DNA of 64,000 bases. Origin: Bacteriovoracaceae bacterium (GTDB taxonomy: Bacteria > Bdellovibrionota > Bacteriovoracia > Bacteriovoracales > Bacteriovoracaceae). The position numbers and the translations under genes are program-made. The DNA is taken from the NCBI GenBank assembly GCA_947450475.1, contig CANFVK010000001.1, forward strand, positions 372,001-436,000, written 5' to 3'. Of this stretch, positions 9,005-17,793 are shown piece after piece. The notes below the pieces were generated by a model. It did no database searches. It worked only from the letters and a program-made list of their open reading frames with translations, and was not told where the DNA came from. Positions within the stretch are counted from its first letter, which is position 1. Each line of letters begins with the position of its first letter.

Positions 9005-9937
9005 TTATTTTTTAATCAGCAACTTTTCCTGGCCGCAATACTTCTCACCTTTGGCTTTTTCGATATCGGTATAATTGTAGTACAAACTACCACCTGAGTT
9101 ACTATTAGAAGCCTTAAGCTGATCAATTACTCCACTGGCAATGGCAGGGCCGATCATTGTGCAACCCCAACTAAGTGCATAGTTATAAGATTTTTTGGTA
9201 CCTGGCTTTTCATCATCTGAGCTGGCAATTTCATTGGGCATGGGCGGGAAGGGATGCATGATGACTGCTCTAACAAAAGAATTGTCGTTAATATCTTCTT
9301 GTAGTCCATGTAACTTCATGGAGAACTTCCACATCGTGGGATAAGAAGAGGTGTTAATTCTAGAACCCGTAATAAAAAACCCACGCGGAGTTGCATAACT
9401 GCCTTCTTTGTTGGAAAACTCTTCAGCATATTCTCCACTTTCGGCCACGCCTTTAAGGCCACCAACTCCATGGGCCGAAAAAAGACTTCTCACTTTTCCA
9501 GTTTCAAGATCAAGTATGTACATTCGGGTTTGCTTTGAACTTTTATTTAGATCGTTGATAGTAATGTAACGCTGATTTTGTATTTTGATACCCTTGCGAC
9601 GAGAAGGATCGCCCACGGCTTCAAAATTATCGAGTTTATGTTTGTCAAAAAAACAAAGTGCTTGTGATAAAGCGATTGGATCTCCATCGAGTTTAAGATA
9701 ATTTTCCAACAATAGCTTTCTGTCTTCAGCTTTTTTTCGGGTAGATTGCGATTCAATTGATTGATCGGCACAGGGTTTTTCAATAGGCGAAACAACTTTA
9801 TTAACTTCTTTAGAAAGATCATTTTTCAGAAATTCTTTTAATTTCGTTGTGTCACTTTGAGCATAAAGCAAAAAGGAGTGACTATAAAAAGCTATGATCC
9901 AAAAAAAATATAATAGAAAGAATTTTTTTGTTTTCAT
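9005..9937 (-). CDS. Exported murein L,D-transpeptidase catalytic-domain protein (YkuD_2 type)
   Basis: The 310-residue precursor has an N-terminal hydrophobic export signal (cleavage near LLYAQ). The C-terminal half matches the YkuD_2 family: a central block RYITINDLNKSS, an HGVGGLKG segment, ATPRGFFITGS, a conserved HPFPPMP region and the catalytic Cys259 in SWGCTMIG. Such enzymes cross-link or edit peptidoglycan in the periplasm; Bdellovibrio relatives carry many. The ATG overlaps the stop of the upstream 143-aa gene by 4 nt, so the two are co-transcribed and probably act together. Confidence 0.8.
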   Translation of the reverse strand: MKTKKFFLLYFFWIIAFYSHSFLLYAQSDTTKLKEFLKNDLSKEVNKVVSPIEKPCADQSIESQSTRKKAEDRKLLLENYLKLDGDPIALSQALCFFDKHKLDNFEAVGDPSRRKGIKIQNQRYITINDLNKSSKQTRMYILDLETGKVRSLFSAHGVGGLKGVAESGEYAEEFSNKEGSYATPRGFFITGSRINTSSYPTMWKFSMKLHGLQEDINDNSFVRAVIMHPFPPMPNEIASSDDEKPGTKKSYNYALSWGCTMIGPAIASGVIDQLKASNSNSGGSLYYNYTDIEKAKGEKYCGQEKLLIKK

Positions 9938-10365
9938 TTTTTACCTTTTAACCCGCCTTGAGGATCTGGCTTAAAGAGAGCAACTGTTTGAGAGCAATAA
10001 TGTTTTCCATCTTTTGAATAAATTTTCATTACTAAAATGCTTGCTCGGGATTTAGTTGCATTAATAAGTTTGATAAAATCAAAGTGGGAAGTTGTATTTT
10101 TTATGAGCAAAAGTGGGATGGATCGAATAATTTTTTTATCCTGATCGATAAAAACAAGTTCTGCTTTAGAGAATTGATCTTGCGAATGAATTTCCAACTT
10201 GACAAGATTTCCAGATTCTTCAGACCACTTATTTAAAATTTCAGAGGGGTATTCTCCTTTAGCTCCGTAGTAACCGATGAGGTCTAATTTTTTATCATGA
10301 CAAGACTCCGATGCCCAAAGCTGTATATTCCAACATAAGCAAATGACCAAGATTACACTTTTCAC
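9934..10365 (-). CDS. Small exported protein upstream of the L,D-transpeptidase
   Basis: The 143-residue product has an N-terminal signal peptide (cleavage near LWASES) and two Cys, one near each end of the mature chain, that could form a disulfide. No family is recognised. The 4-nt overlap with the transpeptidase gene implies an operon and perhaps a partner role in envelope remodelling, but that is only contextual. Confidence 0.65.
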   Translation of the reverse strand: MKSVILVICLCWNIQLWASESCHDKKLDLIGYYGAKGEYPSEILNKWSEESGNLVKLEIHSQDQFSKAELVFIDQDKKIIRSIPLLLIKNTTSHFDFIKLINATKSRASILVMKIYSKDGKHYCSQTVALFKPDPQGGLKGKK

Positions 10366-10477
10366 TAAAACTCCCCTAAAGGCGATAATCCATTATAATC
10401 TTTTCGGCATTTTTACTTCAGAAACTAAATCTAATATGCCGACAAGTATCGAGTTGATCCCTTTAATTGGAGTTTTT

Positions 10478-10717
10478 ATGAAATATGCCCTAATCTTTTT
10501 GATGGCTTATATCTTTTTTATGGTAAGTGCCATGGCGGAGGAAGAGCTTAAAGCCAAGGATATGCAGGGAAATGAATTAAGCTCCCTATCTTCGTCTGAT
10601 TCTGTTCCTTCTATGACACCTGAGCAACTTGAAAATCTCAAAATGCAGATCAAGGTAATTGATGAAAATAAGCAAAAGTCGGATGCGTTGCTGCTAGAAT
10701 TAGATAAGGAATTATGA
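10478..10717 (+). CDS. Small exported or membrane-anchored protein
   Basis: The ATG at 10478 follows TTGGAG and begins a signal-like sequence (MKYALIFLMAYIFFMV), so the 79-residue form is preferred to longer in-frame starts. The remaining 60 residues are acidic, Leu/Lys/Glu-rich and likely helical (SMTPEQLENLKMQI). No family is recognised. Its stop overlaps the next ATG (ATGA), so it forms an operon with the 221-aa exported protein. Confidence 0.6.
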   Translation: MKYALIFLMAYIFFMVSAMAEEELKAKDMQGNELSSLSSSDSVPSMTPEQLENLKMQIKVIDENKQKSDALLLELDKEL

Positions 10718-11379
10718 AAATTTTTTTTCCCTTTTTATTTTTTTTCTTTTTACCATTAGCTAGTTTTTCTAACGAATACACCGTTGGCACAGGTGCTCAA
10801 TACAAGTTTTTTGGTGAGCAAGCAGTTGCTGTTGATTTAAGTATATATATTTCTGAATCAAGTTTTAATAAACTAGGGATTGAATATTTTTTTCTAGCAG
10901 GGGGATTTTTAGGTGTGGCTTCATGGCAGCAGTACATCTTATCCATGAGTACCAGTGGAATGAATTTACAAGAGGGCTACATTCAATCTACCGATATGAA
11001 ACATCCTGAAAAAATGAATAAAGAATTTTTGGAAAATAATCAAGATGGCGTGAGGCTAGAAGATTTTCTGTTTTTCCAAGGGCCCCAGATGGAAAAATAC
11101 CGATTAGCCCTTGAGACAGTTGAAGTTCCCGCTGGAAAAATTCTTGCTACTCATTATCGCAAGAAGCGCGATGAGCAGGTGGTTGATTTTTGGATAGCAG
11201 AAAAAGTTGCGCCGATTGGGCTGGTGAAATTAATTTCTTCTGGAATAAAAGATAAAAATCAAAACTATAAAATTGAATTAAGCTCGCTTTTAAAAAATGT
11301 TAAAATCAAAATTAATCCAGCCAATGCGACTCCGCTTTCAGAAAAAGGTCGTATGTTCTTAGGAAAAAAAAGTCACTAA
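10714..11379 (+). CDS. Exported protein of unknown function
   Basis: The 221-residue product starts with a Phe-rich signal peptide (FFPFLFFFFLPLASFS). The mature part has no Cys and no motif I recognise; it alternates hydrophobic and polar residues as a soluble periplasmic or lipid-chaperone-like beta protein might. It is translationally coupled to the preceding small exported protein. Confidence 0.6.
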   Translation: MKIFFPFLFFFFLPLASFSNEYTVGTGAQYKFFGEQAVAVDLSIYISESSFNKLGIEYFFLAGGFLGVASWQQYILSMSTSGMNLQEGYIQSTDMKHPEKMNKEFLENNQDGVRLEDFLFFQGPQMEKYRLALETVEVPAGKILATHYRKKRDEQVVDFWIAEKVAPIGLVKLISSGIKDKNQNYKIELSSLLKNVKIKINPANATPLSEKGRMFLGKKSH

Positions 11380-11418
11380 ACATTTTTTAAAACTTCAAAT
11401 GAGATCTCAAAAGGTTGT

Positions 11419-11868
11419 ATGAATAAAATTTGGATTGATGCAGATGCTTGTCCCAAAGCTGTTAAGGAAATTGTTTTTAAAGCTTCACATCGAATGAAGA
11501 TGAGTTTAATTTTGGTGGCAAATGCCTATCAAAGTATTCCTCACAATGATTTAATTCGACTCGTAATCGTTGACAAGAGTTTAGATGCAGCAGATCGCTA
11601 TATCGTCGATCATGTAGAAGCATCTGATTTGGTCATAACCGCCGATATTCCTCTTGCTGCCAAAGTTGTCGAGCAGAAAGCTCTCGCTCTAAATCCGAGG
11701 GGAGAAATTTATACAGAAGAAAATATTGGCGAAATCTTATCAATGCGAGATTTTATAAAAGAGTTGCGAGATGGTGGAGCAGTAAGCGGAGGTCCATCGG
11801 CTTTTGGACCTAAAGATGTGGAGCATTTTGCCAATTCTTTAAATAAAATTCTGAGCAAAAATAAATAA
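11419..11868 (+). CDS. yaiI: YaiI/YqxD family (UPF0178) protein
   Basis: The 149-residue protein has the full family signature: IWIDADACPKAVKE at the N-terminus, a central VIVDKSLDAADRYI, DLVITADIPLAAKVVE, ALNPRGEIYTEENI and a C-terminal GGPSAFGPKD. The family has a PIN-like fold with acidic residues in a nuclease-like pocket, but its biochemical role is not established. The gene appears monocistronic and is convergent with the COG4705 gene, 18 bp away. Confidence 0.9.
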   Translation: MNKIWIDADACPKAVKEIVFKASHRMKMSLILVANAYQSIPHNDLIRLVIVDKSLDAADRYIVDHVEASDLVITADIPLAAKVVEQKALALNPRGEIYTEENIGEILSMRDFIKELRDGGAVSGGPSAFGPKDVEHFANSLNKILSKNK

Positions 11869-11886
11869 GGGATGAACTATTTTAAG

Positions 11887-12615
11887 CTATGCTTTTTTAT
11901 TGCTTTGGTGAGAAATAAAAATAAAGATCACTAAGATCAAAGCGAGTACGGCAGAAGAGCCTACTGTTCCAAAGTTTAAACCTCCTTTGGCATGAGACTT
12001 TGTCAGGACATCTCCAAGGGTTGCTCCAAAAGGCCGAGTGAGAACGAAAGCCAGCCAAAATAATAAAATTTTCGAAATTTTAGTATAAAAATGGGCCAAG
12101 ACGACTACACCAATTAAAGATCCAATCAGTATCGCACCTCCAAGAAATCCTAGACCTGAGTCATCTGCTAAAAAATCACCAAGAGCTGTTCCGAGCGTAT
12201 TTGAAAATAAAATAGCTACCCAGTAAAAAATCTCGCCTTTAAAAGTTTTGATATTATCAACCGACAGGCTTCCCGTCGTGTACTTCCAAAACGATAGGGT
12301 GATAATTAAAGCAGTTAATAAAAGAATTGATCCTTTCATGTAACCCAACCCCAGTGTGCGATCCATATAGTCCGAAATGGTAGTGCCCGCCGTGCTGGTA
12401 GTTAAGATGACGATCCAATATAGGATAGGGTGAAATTTTTGGGCCTTTAATTGCGCCACTAGACTCACTAAAAAGACAGATATCAGAAGCAACGAACTAA
12501 TGGCATACCCAACATTTAAAGTCATCGAAATCAGGTCTCCCGCCGTTTCCCCTAAAGTAGTGGCACATATCTTCATAATCCAGAAATACAATGAAATTTG
12601 CGGTAACTTGTTCAA
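11887..12615 (-). CDS. COG4705-type membrane protein with four internal repeats
   Basis: The predicted start is a TTG at 12615 preceded by GGAG 5 nt upstream; a further TTG lies at 12636 and an internal ATG at 12576 would remove conserved sequence. The 242-residue product is almost entirely transmembrane and contains four related segments built on a Gly-Glu/Asp core: TTLGETAGDLISMTLNVGY, TAGTTISDYMDRTLGLGY, TLGTALGDFLADDSGLGF and PFGATLGDVLTKSHAKGG. This repeated acid-containing motif is typical of the uncharacterised COG4705 family and suggests a four-fold or tandem-duplicated transporter or channel. Function is unknown. Confidence 0.8.
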   Translation of the reverse strand: MNKLPQISLYFWIMKICATTLGETAGDLISMTLNVGYAISSLLLISVFLVSLVAQLKAQKFHPILYWIVILTTSTAGTTISDYMDRTLGLGYMKGSILLLTALIITLSFWKYTTGSLSVDNIKTFKGEIFYWVAILFSNTLGTALGDFLADDSGLGFLGGAILIGSLIGVVVLAHFYTKISKILLFWLAFVLTRPFGATLGDVLTKSHAKGGLNFGTVGSSAVLALILVIFIFISHQSNKKA

Positions 12616-12854
12616 GCGGGCTCCAGTGAAAATCAATAAATAAGTCTAAGTTATTATAAATCTGATCAGAGCAAAAGTGCACCATCGAACTTAACAATTC
12701 AATTACCTCTTGATTACATTCTCCTTAAGACGGTTGCGATTTCAAACATCGTCTAACAATGCGACCTTTTTGACTAAAAAATTTGGACATTAAAAAGGCT
12801 TTCAAGCAATATGCCTCAACCTTTGGGTCCTTAATTTTCTAAAAGGAAAAGAAA

Positions 12855-13739
12855 ATGAAAAAATGGTTAAAGCTAGTCCTTCTTACTTTGAGCCTTATCT
12901 CTTTTGGAAGCCAAGCTTGTGATCTAGAAGGGAACTCAGGTTTTATGCCAGAGAATCAATTAAAAATTCCCACTGGTCTAAAGTCTCTTGGTGGAATCAA
13001 TGAGTCCCAATTCAATAAAGTCATGGATAAAATGATTAAGCTTTTTTCTGGAGCTGTTGCTTCAACTGGAAGAAAGTTTGAAATCGATAGACGGTGGTCA
13101 GACGCCACTGTCAATGCTTATGCTGAACAAAAAACACCAGGTGTAGATAGAATCGTCATGTTTGGAGGTCTAGCTCGCCATCCAGAGACCACTGAAGATG
13201 CAATGGCGCTTGTTGCCTGCCATGAATTAGGTCACCATTTAGGTGGAGCTCCTCGCAAATCAAGTTCTATTACTGGCGCTCTTTCGTGGGCTTCAAACGA
13301 AGGTCAAGCTGATTACTGGGGAACCATGAAGTGCCTTCGTCGCTACTTCGAAGGTGAGGACAATACTTTAGCAATTAAAAATTTAAAAATTCCAGACGAG
13401 GTTCAAAAAAGTTGTCAGATAATTTACAAAAATGCTGATGAATTAGCAATTTGTCAGCGTGCCGCCATGGCCGGATTGGCTTTGGGAAAACTTTTAAACG
13501 CTGTTGTTAATGGCAAGAGAGCAGTCAATTTTAATACGCCAGATGGCTCTGTCGTGACTAAGACTTATGATGAGCACCCGCAAGCTCAATGCCGATTGGA
13601 TACATTCTTCCAAGCGAGCTTGTGTGACCATGGTTTTGCTGAAAGCGTTTCCTCAACTGATGCTAATACTGGGGTTTGCTCACTTCATAACGGAGATCGC
13701 AAAGGCAATAGACCACTATGCTGGTTTAAGCCTGAATAA
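12855..13739 (+). CDS. Exported zinc metalloprotease (M48-like)
   Basis: The 294-residue precursor has a signal peptide cleaved near GSQA, then a mature protein with HELGHHLGG (His123, Glu124, His127) and a downstream SNEGQADYWG whose Glu149 is the likely third zinc ligand. A later DEHPQAQCRLD block resembles the HP-R element of M48 peptidases, and there are several Cys suited to disulfides. An AAAGGAAAAG ribosome site supports the start. A periplasmic or secreted peptidase is expected. Confidence 0.8.
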   Translation: MKKWLKLVLLTLSLISFGSQACDLEGNSGFMPENQLKIPTGLKSLGGINESQFNKVMDKMIKLFSGAVASTGRKFEIDRRWSDATVNAYAEQKTPGVDRIVMFGGLARHPETTEDAMALVACHELGHHLGGAPRKSSSITGALSWASNEGQADYWGTMKCLRRYFEGEDNTLAIKNLKIPDEVQKSCQIIYKNADELAICQRAAMAGLALGKLLNAVVNGKRAVNFNTPDGSVVTKTYDEHPQAQCRLDTFFQASLCDHGFAESVSSTDANTGVCSLHNGDRKGNRPLCWFKPE

Positions 13740-13787
13740 ATTTCACACTTTTATTGAGTTCTCATAAAATCTGATAGTCTTAAGGCC

Positions 13788-14462
13788 ATGAAAATAAAAT
13801 TCACGGCCTTTTTTTTATTTGTTATTTCATCTAGCTTGAATTGTTTAATGGCACTAGATAATCCCACGATTCTTTTTATAGGTGACTCTCATAGTTATGG
13901 AAGATTTGGAACTGTGTTGGAAAAAAGCCTCTCGAGTATCTCAGATCATGTCATTATGGAGTCTAGTTGCGGATCATCTCCAAGCACGTGGCTTGGAAAA
14001 ACGGGTTATGAAAAAACAGTTTGTGGTTTTTGGAAAAAAGATGGAACTCAAGAGAGCCGTTCTAAAGAACATAGCACTCCAAAACTTTCAGACGAACTAG
14101 CCAATTATCGTCCAGAAGTGACGATCGTTGAGCTCGGAACCAATATTGCGGCCGGGTCTAACCCGCTAAAAGCTGCGGCAAGTATTGAGGAAGTTATGAA
14201 TATCATCGGATCAGCTTCAACCCGCTGCATATGGATAGGTCCACCTGATGCCCATTCGAGTATTGTAACCAAGGAAAAACTTCAGATTACAAATCAAATG
14301 TTGAGTGAACTGGCCTCAAAAAATAATTGCTTCTATATCGACAGTCTCGCCCTTACCACTTTTCCAATTAATGAAAAAGAAGGTATCCATTACCCTCCAA
14401 GTCTATCTGCTGTATGGGGAGAGAAAATGAGTACCATAATTATTAATTACCTCTCTAAGTGA
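13788..14462 (+). CDS. Exported SGNH/GDSL-family hydrolase
   Basis: The 224-residue precursor has a signal peptide (to about LMALDN). SGNH block I is IGDSHSYG (Ser34), block III is VELGTNI (Gly-x-Asn), and the C-terminal His is in GIHYPPS, though the usual Asp three residues before it is a Glu/Gly here. Such enzymes are esterases or carbohydrate de-O-acylases. It is preceded by AAGG and its 3' end overlaps by 8 bp a convergent 29-codon ORF. Confidence 0.75.
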   Translation: MKIKFTAFFLFVISSSLNCLMALDNPTILFIGDSHSYGRFGTVLEKSLSSISDHVIMESSCGSSPSTWLGKTGYEKTVCGFWKKDGTQESRSKEHSTPKLSDELANYRPEVTIVELGTNIAAGSNPLKAAASIEEVMNIIGSASTRCIWIGPPDAHSSIVTKEKLQITNQMLSELASKNNCFYIDSLALTTFPINEKEGIHYPPSLSAVWGEKMSTIIINYLSK

Positions 14463-14544
14463 ACATTAATATTTTAATGCAAAAAACAGCAACCACACTC
14501 AAGGCTGATTTTAAGATTATTTGAATGATTAATTCTGGAGTCAT
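14455..14544 (-). CDS. 29-aa hydrophobic peptide, copy A
   Basis: An ATG-initiated ORF encodes 29 residues beginning MTPELIIQIILKSALS and ending CIKILMFT: a single hydrophobic helix with Lys12 and Lys24. An AAAAGG element lies 10 nt upstream. It aligns without gaps over its full length with copy B at 14790-14879 (14 identities in 29, including M-x-PEL, Lys12, Ala19, Cys22 and LM at 26-27). Matching length plus conserved residues argue this is real coding sequence. Size and hydrophobicity recall TisB-like type I toxins or small membrane proteins; no relationship is demonstrated. Confidence 0.6.
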   Translation of the reverse strand: MTPELIIQIILKSALSVVAVFCIKILMFT

Positions 14545-14789
14545 TTTAATAAAACCTTTTGCTGGTGAATTTGCCTACCGCTTGAGTTTAAGAAAGATTG
14601 ACTTCTCTGATTTAAAAATTTTTCTTTTGTTAAGAATCAAATGCTTCAACTAAAAAATGAATCTCAAGAGAAGTTTAAGATGCATTTTTTCGTCCAATAA
14701 AAAGAGGCAGCAAGAATTTTATTAATGTTATCTTAAGTTGAGCCAACAGATTTCTTTTAGAGGTTTAAAAATCTAAATTGGGGTCTTTA

Positions 14790-14879
14790 TTAATTGAGCA
14801 TGAGATAATTCAAGCAAACCATTGCGACACAAGTTAATAAAGTTTTTAATACAATATTGATAACTAGTTCAGGGCTCAT
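14790..14879 (-). CDS. 29-aa hydrophobic peptide, copy B
   Basis: The ORF encodes 29 residues beginning MSPELVINIVLKTLLT and ending CLNYLMLN, again one hydrophobic stretch with a Lys at position 12. AGGAG lies about 11 nt upstream. It is the tandem paralogue of copy A, 246 bp apart on the same strand. The DNA flanks of the two copies do not look alike by eye, so the similarity is confined to the coding part. Membrane insertion is expected; the role is unknown. Confidence 0.6.
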   Translation of the reverse strand: MSPELVINIVLKTLLTCVAMVCLNYLMLN

Positions 14880-15010
14880 TCTTAAATATTCTCCTATTAC
14901 TACAAAGAGGCTTATTTATCGAATCAGTGAAGAAAAATCATGAGGACTAAAAGCAAAATTCAAAAAAATTAAATTAATTGAAATAAAGGCTTTAAATTGT
15001 TAACATTGCA

Positions 15011-15124
15011 TTATAAAGAATTGATTTTTTTATAAACAATTTTCAAGAGATATATTTTGCTCTTCAGAGTTTCAAGGACTTTCCCAAGTGCCCAATCAAA
15101 CTCATTTAGCTTTTTATATCTCAT
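15011..15124 (-). CDS. Possible 37-aa basic peptide
   Basis: An ATG-initiated ORF upstream of copy B encodes a Lys-rich peptide (MRYKKLNEFDWALGKVLE and onwards to KKINSL) with protein-like composition. No clear Shine-Dalgarno sequence precedes it. It could be a small protein of the same locus, a decayed gene, or chance. The rest of the 14463-15187 gap, outside this and the two 29-aa ORFs, shows nothing I can identify. Confidence 0.25.
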   Translation of the reverse strand: MRYKKLNEFDWALGKVLETLKSKIYLLKIVYKKINSL

Positions 15125-15187
15125 AGGACTAAAGGTTCCAGCAGACTTAGCAGCTTAGTTGGTTAAGATGGTTGGTAATTTATTTAT

Positions 15188-16294
15188 ATGGATTTAAATT
15201 CAGTTGATCCGGCAAATTATGAAATACAATTATCAGAAAAACTTTCAAAGATAAAAGTTCAGTTTAATCCTTTCTATCAGCGTGATTTTGAAGTTTATAA
15301 ATCAGAACCTCTACATTACCGGATGCGAGCAGAATTTCGGGTATGGCATGAGGGAGAAGATCTTTATTGTTATATTTTTGATAAACATCAGAATAAAAAA
15401 ATTCGCACTGACCAATTTGCACCGGCCAGTCAATTAATTAATAAAATGATGTTGGTTCTATTTAATTTCTTGCAGAGCAATCAAATTTTGCGACATAAGT
15501 TATTCCAAGTTGATTTTCTATCAACAAAAAGTGGTGAAATTTTAGTTACACTTATTTATCACCGTCAATTAAATGATGAATGGATCAAGGAAGCTCATCA
15601 ATTAAAAGAAAAATTGTCTTTAGATTTTAAAGTTAACCTCATCGGCAGGGCCAAAAAACAAATGATAGAAATCGATCAGGGATTTGTCATTGAAGAGTTG
15701 GTCGTCGATCAAAAAAAATTATATTATAAACAAATTGAAAACAGCTTTACTCAACCCAATGCGGGAGTTGCTACTTCGATGTTAGCATGGGCAAAGGATG
15801 TGACAAAAAATAGTACCGGAGATTTGCTAGAGCTTTATTGTGGCAACGGAAATTTTTCGATAGCTTTAGCATCTAATTTTAGAAAAGTACTGGCAACCGA
15901 ACTTGCCAAGCCTTCAGTTGAAGCAGCTCAATACAATATTAAAGCCAATGACGTAAATAATTTACAAATTATTCGAATGTCAGCCGAAGATTTTAGTGAT
16001 GCAATGAAGGGCGTAAGAGAATTTAATCGGCTTAAAGGAATTGATCTAAGCAGTTATGAATGCAACACGATTCTCGTTGATCCGCCTAGGGCCGGGCTAG
16101 ATAGCAATACTCTTGATTTGGTTAAAAAATATGATCGAATTCTATATATCTCCTGCAATCCCAATACACTAAGCGATAACCTGAAAACGTTGATTCAAAC
16201 TCACCAGTTAAAGCGATTCGCAGTCTTTGATCAATTTCCCTACACCGATCATATAGAGTGTGGCGTTTGGCTAGAGAAGAATTCACATCCTTAA
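15188..16294 (+). CDS. trmA: tRNA (uracil-54-C5)-methyltransferase TrmA
   Basis: The 368-residue enzyme makes ribothymidine at position 54 of the tRNA T-loop using SAM. It aligns end to end with E. coli TrmA (366 residues): [22 protein letters not shown], the SAM site [22 protein letters not shown], the catalytic nucleophile Cys323 in YISCNP and the general base Glu357 in HIECG. Similarity to the gammaproteobacterial protein recalled from memory is very high. The start gives the same N-terminal length as E. coli; its ribosome site is weak. The 3' end overlaps the convergent SPW gene by 12 bp. Confidence 0.95.
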   Translation: MDLNSVDPANYEIQLSEKLSKIKVQFNPFYQRDFEVYKSEPLHYRMRAEFRVWHEGEDLYCYIFDKHQNKKIRTDQFAPASQLINKMMLVLFNFLQSNQILRHKLFQVDFLSTKSGEILVTLIYHRQLNDEWIKEAHQLKEKLSLDFKVNLIGRAKKQMIEIDQGFVIEELVVDQKKLYYKQIENSFTQPNAGVATSMLAWAKDVTKNSTGDLLELYCGNGNFSIALASNFRKVLATELAKPSVEAAQYNIKANDVNNLQIIRMSAEDFSDAMKGVREFNRLKGIDLSSYECNTILVDPPRAGLDSNTLDLVKKYDRILYISCNPNTLSDNLKTLIQTHQLKRFAVFDQFPYTDHIECGVWLEKNSHP

Positions 16295-16672
16295 ATTTTT
16301 TAATCTATTTTGTCTGATCCTTTCCATTTTTTCAGCGACAGGTATTGCTCCTAAGGCCATGGCAATAATTAAAACTCCGAACAAAAGGGAGTTAATTAGC
16401 AACAAGTATTGATGAGAATAAAAAAGCAACCAAGGCGATAGGAATAACCAAACACCTGCAAAAAGATTTATCCATTCCTCCCAAACTTGAATATCTTTTA
16501 AGCTTGCAATGGAAGAACCTATGACCGCAGCACCAATCACGATAAAATTCCAAGAAATTGCATTGGATTGGTTCGGCTTTAACCCACTCCACAAAGTCCA
16601 TGGCATAATGAATACCCAAGCGCCAAAAACTAGATTGCACCAGTTTTCCCATTTCGCATTTTTATTTTTCAT
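16283..16672 (-). CDS. SPW-repeat membrane protein
   Basis: The start at 16672 is fixed by AGGAGG 5 nt upstream. The 129-residue product has four membrane segments arranged as two SPW repeats: [15 protein letters not shown] and [18 protein letters not shown] proteins are small integral membrane proteins of unknown function. It is monocistronic and convergent with trmA. Confidence 0.85.
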   Translation of the reverse strand: MKNKNAKWENWCNLVFGAWVFIMPWTLWSGLKPNQSNAISWNFIVIGAAVIGSSIASLKDIQVWEEWINLFAGVWLFLSPWLLFYSHQYLLLINSLLFGVLIIAMALGAIPVAEKMERIRQNRLKNLRM

Positions 16673-16804
16673 TATTTCCTCCTGGCATTTCTTAAGCACA
16701 ATCGATGCCGCTTCTTTTATTTTTTAATTATCTTTGAATCAAAGTTTATGGAACCCTTATTGCTAGTAAATAAAGTGGCTGTGGTTGGCTAAAGGGGAGG
16801 GGGT

Positions 16805-17239
16805 ATGTCAATTAAGATAATGGATGAAAACTTTGCAGGCATAAATATTGGTGAAAGTGGTTACTCGCTCATGGAGAAATTTTTGGTAAGGAGGTTTCAT
16901 CCTAGAAAAATCATTCTGGATTTAATTGGTTTTGTTTGGGCAGTTTATTTTTTATGGTTGAAGCAATGGCAATCTTCACTGCTGTGTGTGCTTACTTTTA
17001 GTCTCTTAGGTCTTTATTTTACTAGAAATGTAAACTTAGAAGAAATGGGGGATACAACTTTGGGGAAATTGGGACTGCTTCACACTCATCCCATGAATTT
17101 TGCACTTAATATTTTAGGACTATTTCCTCTTGCCGTAGGAATTTGGAGGCATTTTCCAGAATATATCATCATTGGATTCTCTATAGTTTTGCTTGGACAT
17201 TTTTTTGGCTGGAGCAAATTTAATAGAAATTATAAATAA
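16805..17239 (+). CDS. Small membrane protein of unknown function
   Basis: The 144-residue product has four probable membrane segments after a 35-residue soluble N-terminus, with short loops (FTRNVNLEEMGDTTLGKL) between the halves. A GGGGAGGGGG purine run lies upstream. No family is recognised. It is followed 18 bp later by another membrane protein gene, likely in one transcript. Confidence 0.65.
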   Translation: MSIKIMDENFAGINIGESGYSLMEKFLVRRFHPRKIILDLIGFVWAVYFLWLKQWQSSLLCVLTFSLLGLYFTRNVNLEEMGDTTLGKLGLLHTHPMNFALNILGLFPLAVGIWRHFPEYIIIGFSIVLLGHFFGWSKFNRNYK

Positions 17240-17257
17240 TTTACAAAGGAGATTAAG

Positions 17258-17746
17258 ATGAAAAATCAAAATCATTTTTCAAGTCGCATTGGAGTTCGCG
17301 CCGTGGTAGCAGCGATGATGGTTTCTACTACAACGATGATACTGATGCTGTCATTTATTGCGGCATTGGGGCTTTGGAACTTTAGAATTTCCGAGCTGGC
17401 CGATCGTGGGGCAGGATTCTGGATTGCTTCAACTCTGGCATGGGCTGCCAGTCTTTATCTTGGGGGATTTATTGCATCCTCGGGATCTCGATCAAATTCA
17501 ACTGCAGATGGTGTGATGAATGCCTTAGCCGCATGTTCTGGTTCATACTTATTATTTGTCGCACTATTATTGTTTTTCTCAAGTGATTCGTTAAAAGATT
17601 TATTAAGCAATGCAACTTCAGTTTTATTTCTCCAAATCTTTTTTGGGGAACTTTTAGGATTAGTTTTCGGCGCACTCGGAGGAATTAGTGGCGCAAGATT
17701 TGAGCAACATTCTGAAGAAAGTTTTCGCAAAAAAATTGTAATTTAA
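17258..17746 (+). CDS. Small four-TM membrane protein
   Basis: The 162-residue protein has four hydrophobic segments, Gly/Ala-rich in the second and fourth (YLGGFIASSGS, FGALGGISGARFEQH), and resembles TIGR04086/YrzE-like small membrane proteins seen near stress genes. AGGAG precedes the start. A hairpin terminator follows. Function unknown. Confidence 0.65.
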   Translation: MKNQNHFSSRIGVRAVVAAMMVSTTTMILMLSFIAALGLWNFRISELADRGAGFWIASTLAWAASLYLGGFIASSGSRSNSTADGVMNALAACSGSYLLFVALLLFFSSDSLKDLLSNATSVLFLQIFFGELLGLVFGALGGISGARFEQHSEESFRKKIVI

Positions 17747-17754
17747 TTAATGAT

Positions 17755-17784
17755 CCAGCAGCGTTTGTGTAAAAATTCTGCTGG
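17755..17784 (+). terminator. Hairpin terminator between convergent genes
   Basis: CCAGCAG pairs with CTGCTGG across a 16-nt loop, followed by TACTTTTC on the plus strand. The T-run is short, so termination efficiency is uncertain. It lies between the small membrane protein gene and the convergent macB. Confidence 0.5.
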
Positions 17785-17793
17785 TACTTTTCA

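Noticed and set aside
12497-12697. 66-codon minus-strand ORF overlapping the COG4705 start
   Set aside because: It lies mostly inside the conserved N-terminus of the COG4705 gene in another frame and has no ribosome site.
15132-15149. 18-base string shared with the end of the CsbD-like gene (25770-25787)
   Set aside because: An 18-nt match can arise by chance in a 64-kb AT-rich window; there is no further flanking similarity and no palindrome.
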